From Pseudofabraea citricarpa (Eukaryota; Ascomycota; Leotiomycetes; Helotiales; Dermateaceae), in the NCBI GenBank assembly GCA_029641185.1, contig JAPWGK010000007.1, forward strand, positions 496,001 to 560,000: a DNA stretch of 64,000 nt, given 5' to 3'. The translations under genes were made by a program, and so were the position numbers. Every line of letters starts with the position of its first letter. Positions within the stretch are counted from its first letter, which is position 1. Positions 22,503-34,922 of the stretch are shown in pieces. The notes under the pieces were generated by a model. The model ran no database searches, was not told the origin of the DNA, and was given only the letters and a program-made list of their open reading frames with translations.

Positions 22503-25063
22503 GATGTAAAATCAATAGACAGTATGGATCTAGAACAGACTCAAGAATAAAGATTGCAGTGTATCGTATCTTCGGAATTATTTTGCCTTCAAATCGATGC
22601 CTTAAGTCTTTTAGCACATCGCAGAAATACAGCCCTGAGGTCTTGATGTCACTGTCCAACTGCCGGAGGAATTTAGCAGTGTGATGGTTTCTCCGAAGTA
22701 CGGCTTGCCGTACTTGGTTTGAGCTCCGAGCCCGAATTACTGTTCTTGTCTAACTGCATACCATGGAACGTGGCACTGAAGTAAATGAAATGGCTTGTGA
22801 TGTTGCATTCGATGAGGTCCGGTTGTCGGCAATGCAACTTACCTAATCTTACCTCATTGCTGATCGGCAATGAAATTCTGCAGGACTCGTATAGACTCAG
22901 AATTGCTTCCTCATTTCTTCCGCTGAGCCTATTTTGGTCCTAAAATATGAGTGGCTCTTGTTGTGTGTAACCTGAGCTGAAAAGTATGCCTTTAGGTAAG
23001 CTAACTGTTATAAAACGCAACACTTGTATACAGGTTTTAACTCTAGCTACTATAACTTAATTCCTTTTAGACAAATAGTCAAATGATATACCATTTTCTA
23101 GAAATTAAACCCCTTTTAAACTTTTCCTGTTACTTTAATCAATCTAATCTAACGATAACCGACTTGTTTTCTTTGGTTTGTATAATTTAAGCCTCGTAAT
23201 ACAAGATTCAACATTAAAATGATACTTGAAGCTATGAATTTGATATAGTTAAAAATATCTTCGAAATATATTAAGTATTAATTCAAAAATGGGGAAATAC
23301 CCCTGTTTATTCTTCCTCCTTCTCTCTTCCTTCTCTTCTAATATATGATAAATTTAACCTCAAGTTTGAGATTTGATATAATGATAAAATGTTTAGTAAA
23401 TAAAATGAACCTCGCTTTATAAAATAAAGGGTGGCCATATACGTTCATTTTGCTACCAATCAAATCAATTTAACTCTTTTTAAAACGCTAATTAAGAAAC
23501 ACAATCTTATAATACTAAGTCTATAATCGTAAAATATAAAAGAATCCCCTCGTCTGATTCTCGTTTCACCTAGTTCTTCTCAAATTTATGTCTGTGTATC
23601 AAATCTCTTCATATATCTCATTATGATAAAAATCACCAATGGGTATCAATAGTGCTATAGATAATAACGAGGTCCGTGAACTTATATTCTGTACCCCCAC
23701 ATCCCCCCACATCCAGCTCTACGGGAATAGTTTTAAAGCCCTAGTTCAATCAAACAGTCAAGCAGCGTCTACTAAGAAATGTTTCCTAAATTCCATAATC
23801 AAAATCATATGTCGAATCTATGTGCTCAATCTTTTAGCCCTGCAGGGAGTGGATAGAAGCGGGCACATTGCTTTTCAGGGGCTCAATCCTGCACCTGTCA
23901 ATTAAGGGAAACACCATTGGTCACGTTTTCTAGGTACCTATATAATACCGATGAGATCTAATTTTGCTAACATCGCTCTTCTTACTTGGGTAATATTTTT
24001 CAGCATGACTAAAATCTCCTAGCCGTGCCCTAGCAATGGAATGATGCTAAGACATCTGCACACCTTCTCACGGCCTTCAATGTCCTTGGCTTTCTGGGAT
24101 CTATCCTAGTATAAATACCATGTTCACACATCCCCATGTCCTTATTATGATACATGGGGACGATGTTGTGCTACCACATTGAGGTGTCCGCATGCCTAGT
24201 CGACGACAAACGGGCGGGAGCCATGGTCGCTGATGGACTAGTTGATTTGGCCACGATCTGAGCAGGGATTTCCTAGATTTCCAGGGAAGTGACCTTACAT
24301 ACTGTGACCAGGCAATTGGGACTATGCATCAGCTCAGGGGTCGATGAAGTGTGGTTCCACTAATGCATGTAGAACAGATCAGTGTGTGTAATCTGCAGCT
24401 TTGGGAATCCTCTAGTGCAAGACCCGTTGACTTGGTACTGGTACTGTCATACTTTATCGAGAATCCTAGAATGTAAGTGCCCTTGATATGGAGCTTGTAA
24501 GCAGACATATCTTCAGGGGTAGGCATAAGTTGATTCTAATATATTGCAGCCGGCCACCCACTCTACTCGGTCTATTGTGAAAGTTACGTCCACTACTTAA
24601 TAATAATTCAGGGACTTAAAGGCATCCTCTTTGCTTCAATTATAGCGCTCCTAATGAGTATCGCTTAGCGTCATCTTGTCCAGGCACCATGAAGAGGCTT
24701 AGGCTGATGAAATCTAGAATTAACTGGCGGAAAAAAGAGAGAATCGTTTCTAGCTCTTGTTTGAGAAAGGATTATTCTGCTTAGAGCAAAATACATGGAT
24801 AATGCAGAATACGAAGGTGGTAGCTTACCTTAATAAGCTACTGGCATGCCATCAAAGTCACGTATTCCGGTCGGATAGAATTTCCAAATTATTCGGGTCA
24901 TGAGACTCCACTCTCAAATACATTGCAACTGGAGTTAGATAGATTTAACCGGATTTAAAAGCGTTACTAAACACCAATAAAAGTCTCACAGCAAGTAGGT
25001 TTCTAAAATACCCATGCAGTCTCATGTTCCCAACTTGTCTACCGGCCTTAATAAGCGAGTCCG
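22503..25063. other. AT-rich, gene-free region
   Basis: About 2.5 kb without a convincing gene. Between about 22,980 and 23,600 the sequence is strongly AT-rich (by eye about a quarter to a third G+C), in contrast to neighbouring genes. That would fit a decayed, RIP-affected repeat, but I see no recognisable transposase or terminal repeats. From about 23,650 on composition is more ordinary, and short frames show no motifs. Confidence 0.5.
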
Positions 25064-26234
25064 TTACTCAATGTCAATAACAATTTTGCCAACATGCTTC
25101 TGTTCATGTATATACTGGTACGCTTCTCTGACATCCTCCAGCTTGAATTTCTTCGTATCAATTACAGGCTTCAGTGATTTCTCTTCTATGAATCTGTTCA
25201 TATCTTCAAACAGCACTTTACTTCCAGCCACAACGGTTCTCTCGGTGCAGAGTTGCGGGAAATAGTCTGGGGCTGATGCTCCAGGAGAGAGCAGTAAGGG
25301 TCCAGCAATGGCACCGACCTTCGATATCAGCCCTTCCATTCTGATTGCTTTTAGCGACTGAGCTAGAGTTGTAGGACCTCCGATTTCGATAATGTTGTCA
25401 AATCCTCGACCTCCTGGAGTCAAGTCTTTAGCCGTCTGTCCCCATTCAGGATTGTCCTTGTAATTGATGACATGATTTGCTCCGAGCTTTCTCAAAAGAT
25501 CTGCTTTAGTTGAAGATGAGGTCGTTGCGACGACGGTAGCTCCAGCCAGGACTGCAAACTGTTTACTTAAGCCATTAGTACCTAGTCACTATGATTATGG
25601 TGACTTTTGCTTCAAATGACTATTCTTACCTGTAATGCAAAGATGCTAACGCCTCCCGTGCCTTGGGTCAATACGAAATCCCCAGCCTTTACCTGCACAA
25701 AGCCAAAAAGTGCATTCCATGCAGTCAAAGCAGCACAACTCAACGTTGCGCCTTCGCCCCAGCTAAGAGATTTCGGAATGGATACGAGGGCAGTTTCATT
25801 AAAAACACCAAATTGGCGCAGTGTTCCATCAACGGCCGTGCCGACACATGAAGCCAGGATCTCCGGGGTAACAGGGCCGATTTGATGTTTTTGAAAGAGG
25901 ATTGGTGTAACCCGATCTCCTGGTTTGAATAGCGTAACTTTGGGGCCAACCGAGATGACTTCAGCAGCCCCATCAGACCCAGCAACAACATTGGGCTCTA
26001 CTTGAAAAGGGTATTTTCCCTGCGAATAATGTCAGATGTGGTGAGAGGAACCCAGTTTTATTAGAACCATACCTGGAATATTGCGGCATCACGATAATTG
26101 AGGCTCGCAGCATGAAACTTAACAAAAACATCATTGTCGCCTACTATAGGAGCATACTGTATTTCCTCCAATTTAAGATTGTCGAAGCCATCCCGGCCTG
26201 TAATAATCCATTGCTTGTTGGTAATGGGTGTCAT
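25064..26234 (-). CDS. Zinc-less MDR-family alcohol dehydrogenase/quinone oxidoreductase
   Basis: Three exons: 26073-26234, 25630-26019, 25064-25558 (1047 nt, 348 aa). Donors are GTATGG and GTAAGA. It belongs to the medium-chain dehydrogenase/reductase family: N-terminal GroES-like fold with SLNYRDAAIFQGKYPF, AGSDGAAEV and GDRV, then the nucleotide-binding fold TQGTGGVSIFALQFAVLAGATVVATTSS. The catalytic-zinc cysteine and histidine of true alcohol dehydrogenases are absent (NYRD replaces the usual C-H-T-D region), so NADPH-dependent quinone or enone reduction is likelier. The C-terminus EQKHVGKIVIDIE is typical. It sits at the edge of the metabolic block, across a 2.5-kb AT-rich gap, so membership in the cluster is uncertain. 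Confidence 0.88.
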
Positions 26235-28549
26235 TGTAGCGAGATCTATGAAGAAAGAGTAGTTCAACATCAATGATGACGAGATTAACCGTTGCAAGGA
26301 AGTATCGTGTTATATCAACAAAGATAGTAATGAAATAAAAGTCCCAAGGGCTCTTCGGTGTACCAGTGTTCCATGTCGGCAAATATGGGTGAAGTTGGTA
26401 AAAGCTGATGAATCAGAAACAAGGGGCAGCTGTAAACTCTGCTAGCTCGTGACCGGAACTTCCGAAAATTATTAACAGTAAACAAGGGCGGTGTATATAG
26501 AGAATCTAGGGATCGTACACATTTCAGCTACATCAATGCTTCACGAAATAGTAGCTTTGAACAATTAGACAGCCCAATATTAAACTCAGATGTAAGGAGT
26601 CCAGAAATAGCATAAGTGCCTTCTGGTACCTAGCAATGATGAGACCCCTCCCAGATCTGTAAACCATTTATTTATATAGAGCGTATGACACTCTTTCGCC
26701 GTGCCTGGCAACATTATAGAGATTCCATGTTATCTCAGCACGACATCGGGTTCGGATCGTTTGTATCCCGTGCAGGATATCTATTCAGTAATTATTAAGC
26801 TCTTGAATTAGCTAACCGAATATATCAGATTGCAAATCATCTTTGCTTATCAATCTAGCCAAACACCTCAATGCAGCCAAGAGATACGGTAATGATTTAT
26901 GTGCGGTAGTTACGGAGGTAGGAAAATAACAGCGTCCTCGCTTTAGAATACTGAAGCATTACGAAGTATCAAGAGCATAGACCACATTACACTAGTCTTT
27001 AAGAATCTAGATAGCCTTAATAAGCATGTATATTCTCTTTTGTTTTTTTAAAAAAAGAAAACTTCTCTTAACATTCTTTCTTTTACAACGTCTGGTCCCT
27101 CAAGCTAAGTACCCTACCCGTCTTCCGAAGAGTCTCCAGTAAGATGAAGAAGTAAGTTCGCCGAGATGTCTCTAAATCAATCAACAACTTGATATTAACA
27201 TATGCCATGCTTGCACTGCTACTTTCATGAGACCTTGCTAAGTAAGTGCATGCCAGCTCAAAAAGAAAAAGACCATTGCTTAAAGCTTCAACAGAATCCC
27301 ATAGAAATTGTATACATTCACTTGTAAGTATTCCTCAACCAGTTCCATGTCTAAAGTCGGTCGTCCTGTAGTCAGCATTCGCTCTAATATCACTTTCTCT
27401 TACAAGACCACAACATCGATTCTTCTCTAGACCATCATATTTAGATCCCTAGAGACCAACCAGTACTAATAAATCTGCCAAGACCAATCAGTCTTTAGCA
27501 TGCCTAGCAAAAGCACGACCTACTGAATTCGAATGTCTTCGTAACTACAATAAGCGAGGGACGAGGAAGTGGGAAAGAAGCGCTCGAAATCTCACAATCA
27601 ATAGCGAGACGAGAAAATACATAAGCCAAGTTCAAATAGCAGTAAGATAGACAGCTACAGAAAAGCATTCACGTAATCTGAGATATTAGTAGAGGGACAT
27701 AAAGGTGACAGAAGTGAATCTGGGTAGCGATATTTCCGAAACCCACTTCGCTTAACTCCCTTCACCGGCGGGCGTGCTCTTACTCCAAAGTCCAAACCCC
27801 TATGCAACAAAAACAAAAAGCAAAGCCACTCTTACCCAAGGGCTGCCAATCCCCTACCCTTCCCCCTCCAGAAAAAAAAAATCCCCCAAAAAATTTGGTT
27901 TGTTTTGTTTGTGGGTTTGTCACCATCACACTGCGTTCGGAGCCGCCACCCTGTTCGGGCGGCGACAAACCTGAAAACGGCCTATGTGTGGTGGTGACAC
28001 CCAGAGTCTGCGGGGTGTATCAGCCGTTCGGGTGAGAAGGGGAGGTGGGGGGAGACTTACCTCAGGTGGGCCACTTGGCCTTGTAACGAGTGTCTTGCTC
28101 TGTTTGCTCGTTGGGATGTTTGTTTTAACTCGCTATATAAAGGAGCGTTGCGCGTTCGCTCACGTGGTTTTGTGCTGGCGCTGGCGCTGGCATGACCGGG
28201 CCTGGCTAGCAGATGCCATCCCTCTCATCTTCTGTATCACGGTCTGTTGTCTATCCTGTTTATGATATCGGTGCCGGAGCTTGCTTTGGACTTCACTCCT
28301 GTTGTGCTGCAATTCGAGTCGGAGCTGTTGGATGTCGAGGGGCATGTATAGCTAACCTCGAGGCCGTTATATACCGAGGGATTGTACCCACCGTACGTTT
28401 CTCCGTTGCTTGAAGATTCAGCAATCACGTATGAGTCCAATAACAAGGCCAATAGCACAACCACTCAATTGACATTCAACAAAAACACGACTCAAGTACA
28501 GAAGTAGCCAGATAAGCTAGCTAGTGAAAAGAAGACGCCAAAGCTCCAT
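26235..28549. other. Gene-poor region
   Basis: About 2.3 kb without a supported gene. It is AT-rich to about 27,700, then has a short C/A-homopolymer stretch near 27,870-27,895 and more G+C-rich sequence to 28,400. A minus-strand frame near 28,237-28,464 starts with a hydrophobic run but has no ATG and was not called. Confidence 0.45.
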
Positions 28550-29014
28550 TCAAGTCTGCATCTCATCATCATCACTGAGCACTCGCTCGCGGAGCCGTAA
28601 ATTATCCAGCTCCATCTCCAGCTCGGCGATCTCCAACTCCAACTCCTCCCTGCCATGGCGCTCGATCTCACCCACGATCTCCTCCTCTCCAACAGGTCCA
28701 GAAGCCGCAAACAGGCGCTTGAGGGCATTTCGATTCTCCTCCTCATCCACTTTTTCATCTCCGTAGAGCTTGAGAAATCTCTGCTCTCGGCGAGCCATCC
28801 TCTCCTCAGCCTCTTCCATCTGCTCCTCATCATCTTTAATCTTCTTAGCTAGAGCTTCCTTCAGCGCCTCGAGCTTCTGGGAAAGCTTGCTTCGCTTGCT
28901 CTTCCAGGCCCGTGGCCGCTTCTTCTTGGTCTGTAGTCGTTGTTTTTGTTGCTGTCTTCCGGGCTCGGGGCGACGCGAATGCCGTCGTGCCTTGACGGCT
29001 GAGTCTGCAACCAT
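28550..29014 (-). CDS. Charged coiled-coil protein, 5' end uncertain
   Basis: Open frame from ATG at 29014 to the stop at 28550-28552, 154 aa if unspliced. The N-terminal third is very basic (KKKRPRAWKSKRSK). The rest is a long Glu/Lys/Leu-rich helix with heptad-like spacing (LEALKEALAKKIKDDEEQM, then ELELEIAELEMELDNLRL), predicting a coiled coil, and it ends in an acidic tail. No family recognised. The 5' end is doubtful. TTGCAG at 29005-29010, with TGCTAAT upstream, is an excellent acceptor that would remove the called ATG. A minus-strand ATG at 29376 (starting MACSKFTIEKRNALRAEKG) plus a small exon at about 29077-29115 could provide the true N-terminus, but I could not settle which donors are used. 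Confidence 0.55.
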   Translation of the reverse strand: MVADSAVKARRHSRRPEPGRQQQKQRLQTKKKRPRAWKSKRSKLSQKLEALKEALAKKIKDDEEQMEEAEERMARREQRFLKLYGDEKVDEEENRNALKRLFAASGPVGEEEIVGEIERHGREELELEIAELEMELDNLRLRERVLSDDDEMQT

Positions 29015-29743
29015 TTATCCCAATTAGCAAATCCTTATTCCGTTGGCCTTCTCGCTGCCAGATGTGATTTACGTACCGAGAACGGGAACGATGAGCGGCG
29101 CGCGTGGAGGAAGGCCTGTCACATCAGCATCTCAATATCCATGTAGAGCGGAGGAGGTGGCTATTCACGGGAAGGAGGTGTGGCTAAGCTCTGTGCTATA
29201 TGGCCCTATACATGATAGATCAGCTTTGAAGTGTTGAAGTTTGGTGTCAATCTTACAGCGTCAGCGCCCGCAGCAGCAGTAGTAGTAGTAGCGATATCTT
29301 GACCATTCACCGCCTGCCTACCCTTCTCTGCTCGGAGAGCATTTCGCTTTTCAATTGTGAATTTTGAACAAGCCATTTTAACAAAAGCGTTTTGATTATA
29401 ACTCGAGTGATGTTGTTTTTGAGGTTGAGTTGATGCGATAGCTTTCGTTGCAATAGACTAGTCTCAAGCGTGGTGGAGGAAAGTCGGATTATCACGTTGC
29501 AGCAGCGTTTTGTTTACCTGCTGAAATCTAAACCAAGTCACGCGAGAGCCAGTATTATGTTAATATATTTACAACGGCCAGCTAAGGCCAATGCTAAGAC
29601 CATCCACCAAATGGTTACATGGGTATGAAGAAGAAGGAAAAGAGAAGATTATGAGTGAGCAAGATAACTTGATATATCCCATCCATAAGCTTAAAGAATT
29701 GGCAAAAGCTTGCCCGGTATGAAAGTCTGCTGCCTCTCCAAGA
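29015..29743. other. Region with possible upstream exons, then glutaminase 3' flank
   Basis: Holds the candidate exons for the coiled-coil gene (ATG at 29376; small exon 29077-29115) and a short CAG/TAG triplet run at about 29271-29290. Otherwise nothing recognised. Confidence 0.4.
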
Positions 29744-32157
29744 TTATGGCAAAGCTAGCAAGGCAAAATGGCCACCGACAACAGGTCTAGCAGTGAAACG
29801 GATTCCGCTAGAAGGCCACCTGAGATTTGTTAGTCTTCAAGGCTCATTCTTGATATCTGAAGGTTCAACGTACCCTCCTGTAATAGCATCATAGAGATCC
29901 GTCTCTGGAAACGAGGTTGAAGTCTCAGCAATCCATTTGGCTAACTTGGAGATGAAAAGTTCTTTTGTGGTAGACGAAGAGATGGCTGCGACGAAAATCT
30001 CCCAATCACCTAGATCGTGGTCAGCTAAGCTCACATTCATGCAAATAAGCACATACTCTTGGTGTAGTCGGCTCGTGTATCAAGAGCCAGACCATATTCT
30101 AAGGCGACCGTCGGGTAAAATTCACTTTGCATGTCGTAGACTGATTGAGGTACAAGACCTAAATTTAACAATTTATCACCGTAGAGATTGTAAAGAAGGC
30201 CTTCGTATATTGTTAGCATTGGCCATAACTTGAGATACTGTGAGTACTTACCATGTGTCTCATTGTTACCATAGTTGAGGGTTGTATGTGGAGGGCTGGC
30301 ATCTTGTGCTACGCCCAGAGTCTGCCACTTTGTGATATAGTCATGCGCAATATTTGTGTAATTAGTTGCATCAGCTGTATTACCAGTGAGATTGGCAATG
30401 ACGGACATAGCTTCGATGCCAATCATTCCCTTCAAGGCGAGATTTGTTTGGTTGACCAAAGAGCCCGCGAAATCATCGGTGGAGATTTGGTCAGCTGGGA
30501 TAAGTGCCTCATCAACAAGATAGCCCGTCCATTGTTTTAGGATAGGGTAGTGCTGGGTGAGATATTCTGTATTTCCGGATCGTTGCGCATAAGCCAGACT
30601 CATGATGAGCATGTTTCCGCATTCCTCAAGCGGCATCGGTTCATCCTTTCCGTCTGGATGACCAGTAGCATTTGGGAACAAAGTTCCAAGATCATGAATG
30701 GAGTACATATTCGGGTAGAGTCCGGCTTCTTGGTTCTCGAATAGAGGATCAAGAAGTAGCTTCAAAAGCTCTGGATTGGTATACAAAAGAACTGGATGGA
30801 ATGGGAAGATGACATCCACGGTTTGCATGTTTCCATTGGAGCTGATCTCTTTGAGGAACAGGTATTGTTTCGTAGCATCTCCAGTCAGTTGCACAGCTCC
30901 AAAAGCTTGTCGCGTTGCCAGAGAAGTAATAGTTAGATAATCTTGTCCACCTGCAGCTACGGAGTCGGTAGCGATTTTATTATCAAGCGTCGTTGCCAAC
31001 CCTGAGACCTCAGCATAATCGTTATAATGGAAAGAGAGCTGACTTGTTAGTTACAAGAGCATTAAAATTATAGGGAGAACTCACAGCTTCCAAATCAGAA
31101 CCGAAATAGCTTGTCCATAACGACGGGATGGGAGTCAAGGAACCAGCACTTCCCTCGCCAGCAAATTGCACCGCAAGATTTTGAGCAAGACCAATAGTGA
31201 ACAAAGTCGAGACGGAGTCTGCAGCCCCAATGCCTGAGCTGGAAGCTCCAATATCACCAAGATCTAAAGCAAAGGCAAAAACTGGGTATTCGTCATTGAT
31301 GGCTCGGAAGTTGGTATCATTCGAGTTGTCCAGCTTTCCACTATCTGCAAAAGCACCTCGAACAAGAATATCTTGGCCGGATTGAGAAGTAAGGCCTGCA
31401 ACGTTCTTGGTCGACCAGTACCAATTTCCCCAATCAGCTTGATCGTTGGTTTGCGAAAAGAGTAGCTGAGTCTGTCTGAAAAACTGATGATATGCGATAT
31501 CATCACTCGTGACTCCATAATTCCACTGTGCAATCGAACTATGATCTCCGGCACACCATTCTAAAGCTCATTAGTATATTTAGGATAGATTGGCCTTAGA
31601 GGTGACATACCGGCACTGGTATCCACATAAAGCTGTACAGCATGTGACTGGCCATCAAGCGAAGACACCACAACATCAAGGTACGAAAATACCAAGGATT
31701 GACGTTTAAAGTCCGAAGGCGTGACAGGTGATAAAAACGTAACATTGAGTTCAACGAGACCACCAGCATTCAAGGTAAAGGTGCTTTTGGTTGAAGTGTA
31801 TTCAAATGCAGTTTGGGTGACGGTTTGGTTGGGTCCTGGGTCTCCCATCCACGTGTATGAAACGCCGTCCACGCGTATCATCCCAGCCCAAGCAGTTACT
31901 TGACCTCTGAAAAAAAGTTGTCAGTCAATTCTCACTTTTCAAAAGGGGTATATCTCAACTTACGCCCAGAACTGTGCATATCTCCCAGCAAGATAACCTC
32001 CATTGCCGCCATCGCTACCGGCTTGCTGCCATGTATTTAGGTAAGGCGATCTGACCGCTAAAGGGATCGCTGGCGGTTTGGCAGGAGTAAAAGTTGATTG
32101 AGTGCTCGCTATGCCGGCAAGGACAGTTACAAGAAGAGACTTGATGAGGAACTTCAT
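29744..32157 (-). CDS. Secreted glutaminase A-like protein
   Basis: Seven exons: 31964-32157, 31611-31906, 31085-31560, 30252-31038, 30057-30200, 29874-30009, 29744-29819 (2109 nt, 702 aa). All phases match. A signal peptide (KFLIKSLLVTVLAGIASTQS) leads into PPAIPLAVRSPYLNTW and WAGMIRVDG, typical of GtaA. The middle has EWCAGDHSSIAQWNYG, and the C-terminal (alpha/alpha)6-barrel region has YPNMYSIHDLGTLFPNATGH and PMPLEECGNMLIMSLAYA. The last exon gives GIRFTARPVVGGHFALLALP. The family (DUF4965/DUF5127/DUF1793) includes Aspergillus oryzae glutaminase A, an extracellular enzyme hydrolysing L-glutamine to glutamate and ammonia; length (about 690) agrees. Many Asn-x-Ser/Thr sites fit secretion. 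Other members may act on other amides or glycans. Confidence 0.9.
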
Positions 32158-32280
32158 CCTGGCTGTATTATCAATACAATATGAATATTACTGCATAGAG
32201 ATATTCCACGAGGCTGGGCTTGTTTCCAGATGGATTTGAGAGGCCAAACTTAACACCGAAAGCAGATGATAGATCCCTAC

Positions 32281-32287
32281 TTATATA
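32281..32287 (-). promoter_or_regulatory. Candidate TATA box of the glutaminase gene
   Basis: TATATAA on the minus strand about 125 nt before the glutaminase ATG. Position fits a fungal core promoter. Confidence 0.4.
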
Positions 32288-33724
32288 CAGTTCCCTCGTG
32301 AGAAAGATGGAAATGCCAAGCGAGTGAATGGGGGGAACAATGTGACCAAAGACTATAAGATGCGGGGAAATGGCATTTGCTGGTCAGGAGCGTGTAGAAA
32401 TGACCTGCAAAAGTAGCACGGTGCAGCTCTTAAGACAAAGAGAAATGAGAGTCAGCAGCAGACCAAAGCCAGCGCATGCAGAATGTATGTACGTCGGCCT
32501 AGCCCACATAGCGTCAGCTTATGGAGCAGAGGGGATCCTTGAGCTTGTTGGCGACGGTAGGGCATCTCTTCTGATGCCGGTCGATACAACGTAGCATAAG
32601 GTTGACGGATAGGACCAGGGGATCAGACGAGAGGGCGAGAAGAGACGGCATGTGTCGATCTGGATCATGAACGGTGGAAGGAACATGGTTCAAACAAGCT
32701 ACCAGCCAAGTGTACCAAGCGTACCAAGTGCCTTGAGGGGGAGGAGGTGAGCGAGCATAGTGGTGGCTGCTGGGGTGTTGTGGACGTTGCGGGCGTTGTT
32801 GGGTGTGTCTTCACCCCTGAGCTGCACTCGCGTGGCTCAATACTCTAAATCCAGGACATCGAATCACACGGCCGCATGACTATATCTGGGGTTCTCCAAT
32901 ATCTCCGCGAATCGCGAATGACCCGCGTGCATAGTTCGTGATAGGGTTTGTTGTGCAACACCGTGATGAACTCTCCATGGACAACTGAGCACATTCGGGC
33001 CACGAATTCCTTGGATGACATCACCTGGGAAAGTTGGATGTGCAGACTGCCTTGACGCCCGTGAATAAGAGCGGTCGCGCCGATGAAACAAAAGAGCTGT
33101 AGCTTTTTCATGCGCACGGTGAAGCACGCAGGTCCATCCAGATTCCAGTCCAGTAGTGAGTGTGCACTGAGCGCTACCCGTGACGAAATCAAGAATAAAA
33201 GCCTCTGCTTCGGGAAGGTCCTGCGGTACCCGTTTGGCCGTCGACTTGCATTTCGTGATTTTGGAGTTGATGAATCAGATTCGTGTCTGACAAAGTCACC
33301 ACAGTTGACCTGCCTCGGAACTCCCGCTTTTGGTTAGACTCTTCACGTGAGCTTCTCTGCGGGTGTGGCTTAGCGAGCGACTACGCCGCGCTCGCCTTGG
33401 ACTCGGCTTTACTGCGTCTATTCTTGTCTCTTTCAACAAGCATCGTAAATCATCACAAAAGCATCACGTACAGAACCCCAGTTTAAAAAGGTACATCATG
33501 TCCCTACAGAGCACATTCTATCTGGATTTTTGGAGATTGGCTTCGTATATTGTACGAGTGCTCCGGTGAAGCGTCAGCGCTACAAAATACACATCGTACT
33601 CCTCCCATGGTCCACTTGTTGTTCAAGGGCGAGCAAAGCACGAATCTTAGAGTTCATACAGTAGCAGGTTGCCACTTATTTCAATCTAACAGTAACACAA
33701 ACCTAAACAGAACCCCCTTTTCCC
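32288..33724. other. Intergenic, glutaminase promoter to Rei1-like 3' end
   Basis: About 1.4 kb. A minus-strand frame at 32845-33192 (115 codons) lacks recognisable motifs and is overlapped by other frames. No gene called. Confidence 0.4.
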
Positions 33725-34922
33725 TCAACCATTGAGAAGGCCAGGTACGTCCATCTACAGTAGGCAACATGTTAGCGCAAACCATGGAGCAGAATGGTTC
33801 TCTCTTGCTTACCCTGAAGTGTTTCTGTCTATTTCCGATCTTCTCCACTTTGCGGTTGTTCTCATTCCGAGCCCTTCTCTCAGCACTCAGCATTTTGACC
33901 TCTTTCTTCCGCAGACTCCTCACTTCCAGACTTGACAGTCCAGCCAGTGCCATCGAATCGCTGCCTCTGATCGTAACGCGCATTTCTTTGCTACCTGCCG
34001 ACTGCGGCTCTTCCGTCGCTGAATCTGCAATGAGTTCCATCTCTTTCTGCGAAGGAGAACGACTTCGGACTCGGGTTCGTGCTTTTGGTGCTAGACGGTT
34101 CGAAATCTGCTTGCCGGAAAGCAGAGTTACGGTATCGTCGTCCGAAGCCGAAGCCTTGAAGCTAAGATCTCCGAGATTCGGGGTGGTTTTCGTACTTCCG
34201 CCGTCGTAAAATTCGGCTTCGGCTTCAATCGTCGTTTTGCAGTGGCCCTTGGCAACCATGTGATGCCTTATACCTTCTGCGCTTTTTCGGGTTGCATCGC
34301 AATTGATGCACGAGAAAAACTCATTGATATCAAGGTGCAGCCAGTAAAGGTAGACTTCGAGATCAGTAATCTTGTCTGGTGAGTGGATCAAAAAGCCATG
34401 CTCCTTTCCCATGTGGCGCATGTTCAATTCAAGATCCGGTGACTCGTGGAGGCAAAAGAGACATATGGTCTCGTCAAACAGGGACGTCTCATCGCTTGAA
34501 GAATCTGATCTATTGTCGTCTAGATCTTGTTTGCCGGATGCTGCTGCGTCGAGGCTTTCCAGTTGAGCACCACAGTTTCGGAAGTGACTTCGATATGACT
34601 TCTCGCTTCGGAAGCTCTTGTCGCACGTTGGACAATGGTCCTGGAAATCTCCTCTCGATTGCGAGTCCTCGTCGGAAGCGTGATCGAGCGAGCGCATCTG
34701 GTCATATTCAGTGAGATTGAGTGCCCTCCGGCCGCCTATTTCTCGCTTCTTGTTTTCGACACTTGAACAAGCGTTAGCAGATGTCCAAACCAAGAATTCT
34801 CTAAAGTCTTACTGCCAAGAGACTTTGAAATGCTCCCGATAAGCAGGTTTGTCGGTGAAATTGACTTTACATAGCCGACATGCCAGTTGATTGTTTGGCA
34901 GAGATTGTGTTTCTGAAGCCAT
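33725..34922 (-). CDS. Rei1/ZNF622-like 60S ribosome biogenesis factor
   Basis: Three exons: 34813-34922, 33813-34761, 33725-33754 (1089 nt, 362 aa). The N-terminal C2H2 finger CRLCKVNFTDKPAYREHFKVSWH is split by intron 1. A second finger CPTCDKSFRSEKSYRSHFRNC, a third with CLFC...H...H (MRHMGKEHGF) and a fourth CINCDATRKSAEGIRHHMVAKGH follow. The end EKIGNRQKHFR plus MDVPGLLNG from a ten-codon last exon matches the conserved Rei1 C-terminus (FRxDVPGxLNG). In yeast, cytoplasmic Rei1 helps release Arx1/Alb1 from pre-60S particles, and its C-terminal tail inserts into the polypeptide exit tunnel. Confidence is high because the four fingers and terminal motif occur in order. Confidence 0.9.

Noticed and set aside
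28237..28464. Minus-strand frame beginning with a hydrophobic, signal-like run
   Set aside because: Starts at GTG with no ATG, and no downstream exon or motif was found.
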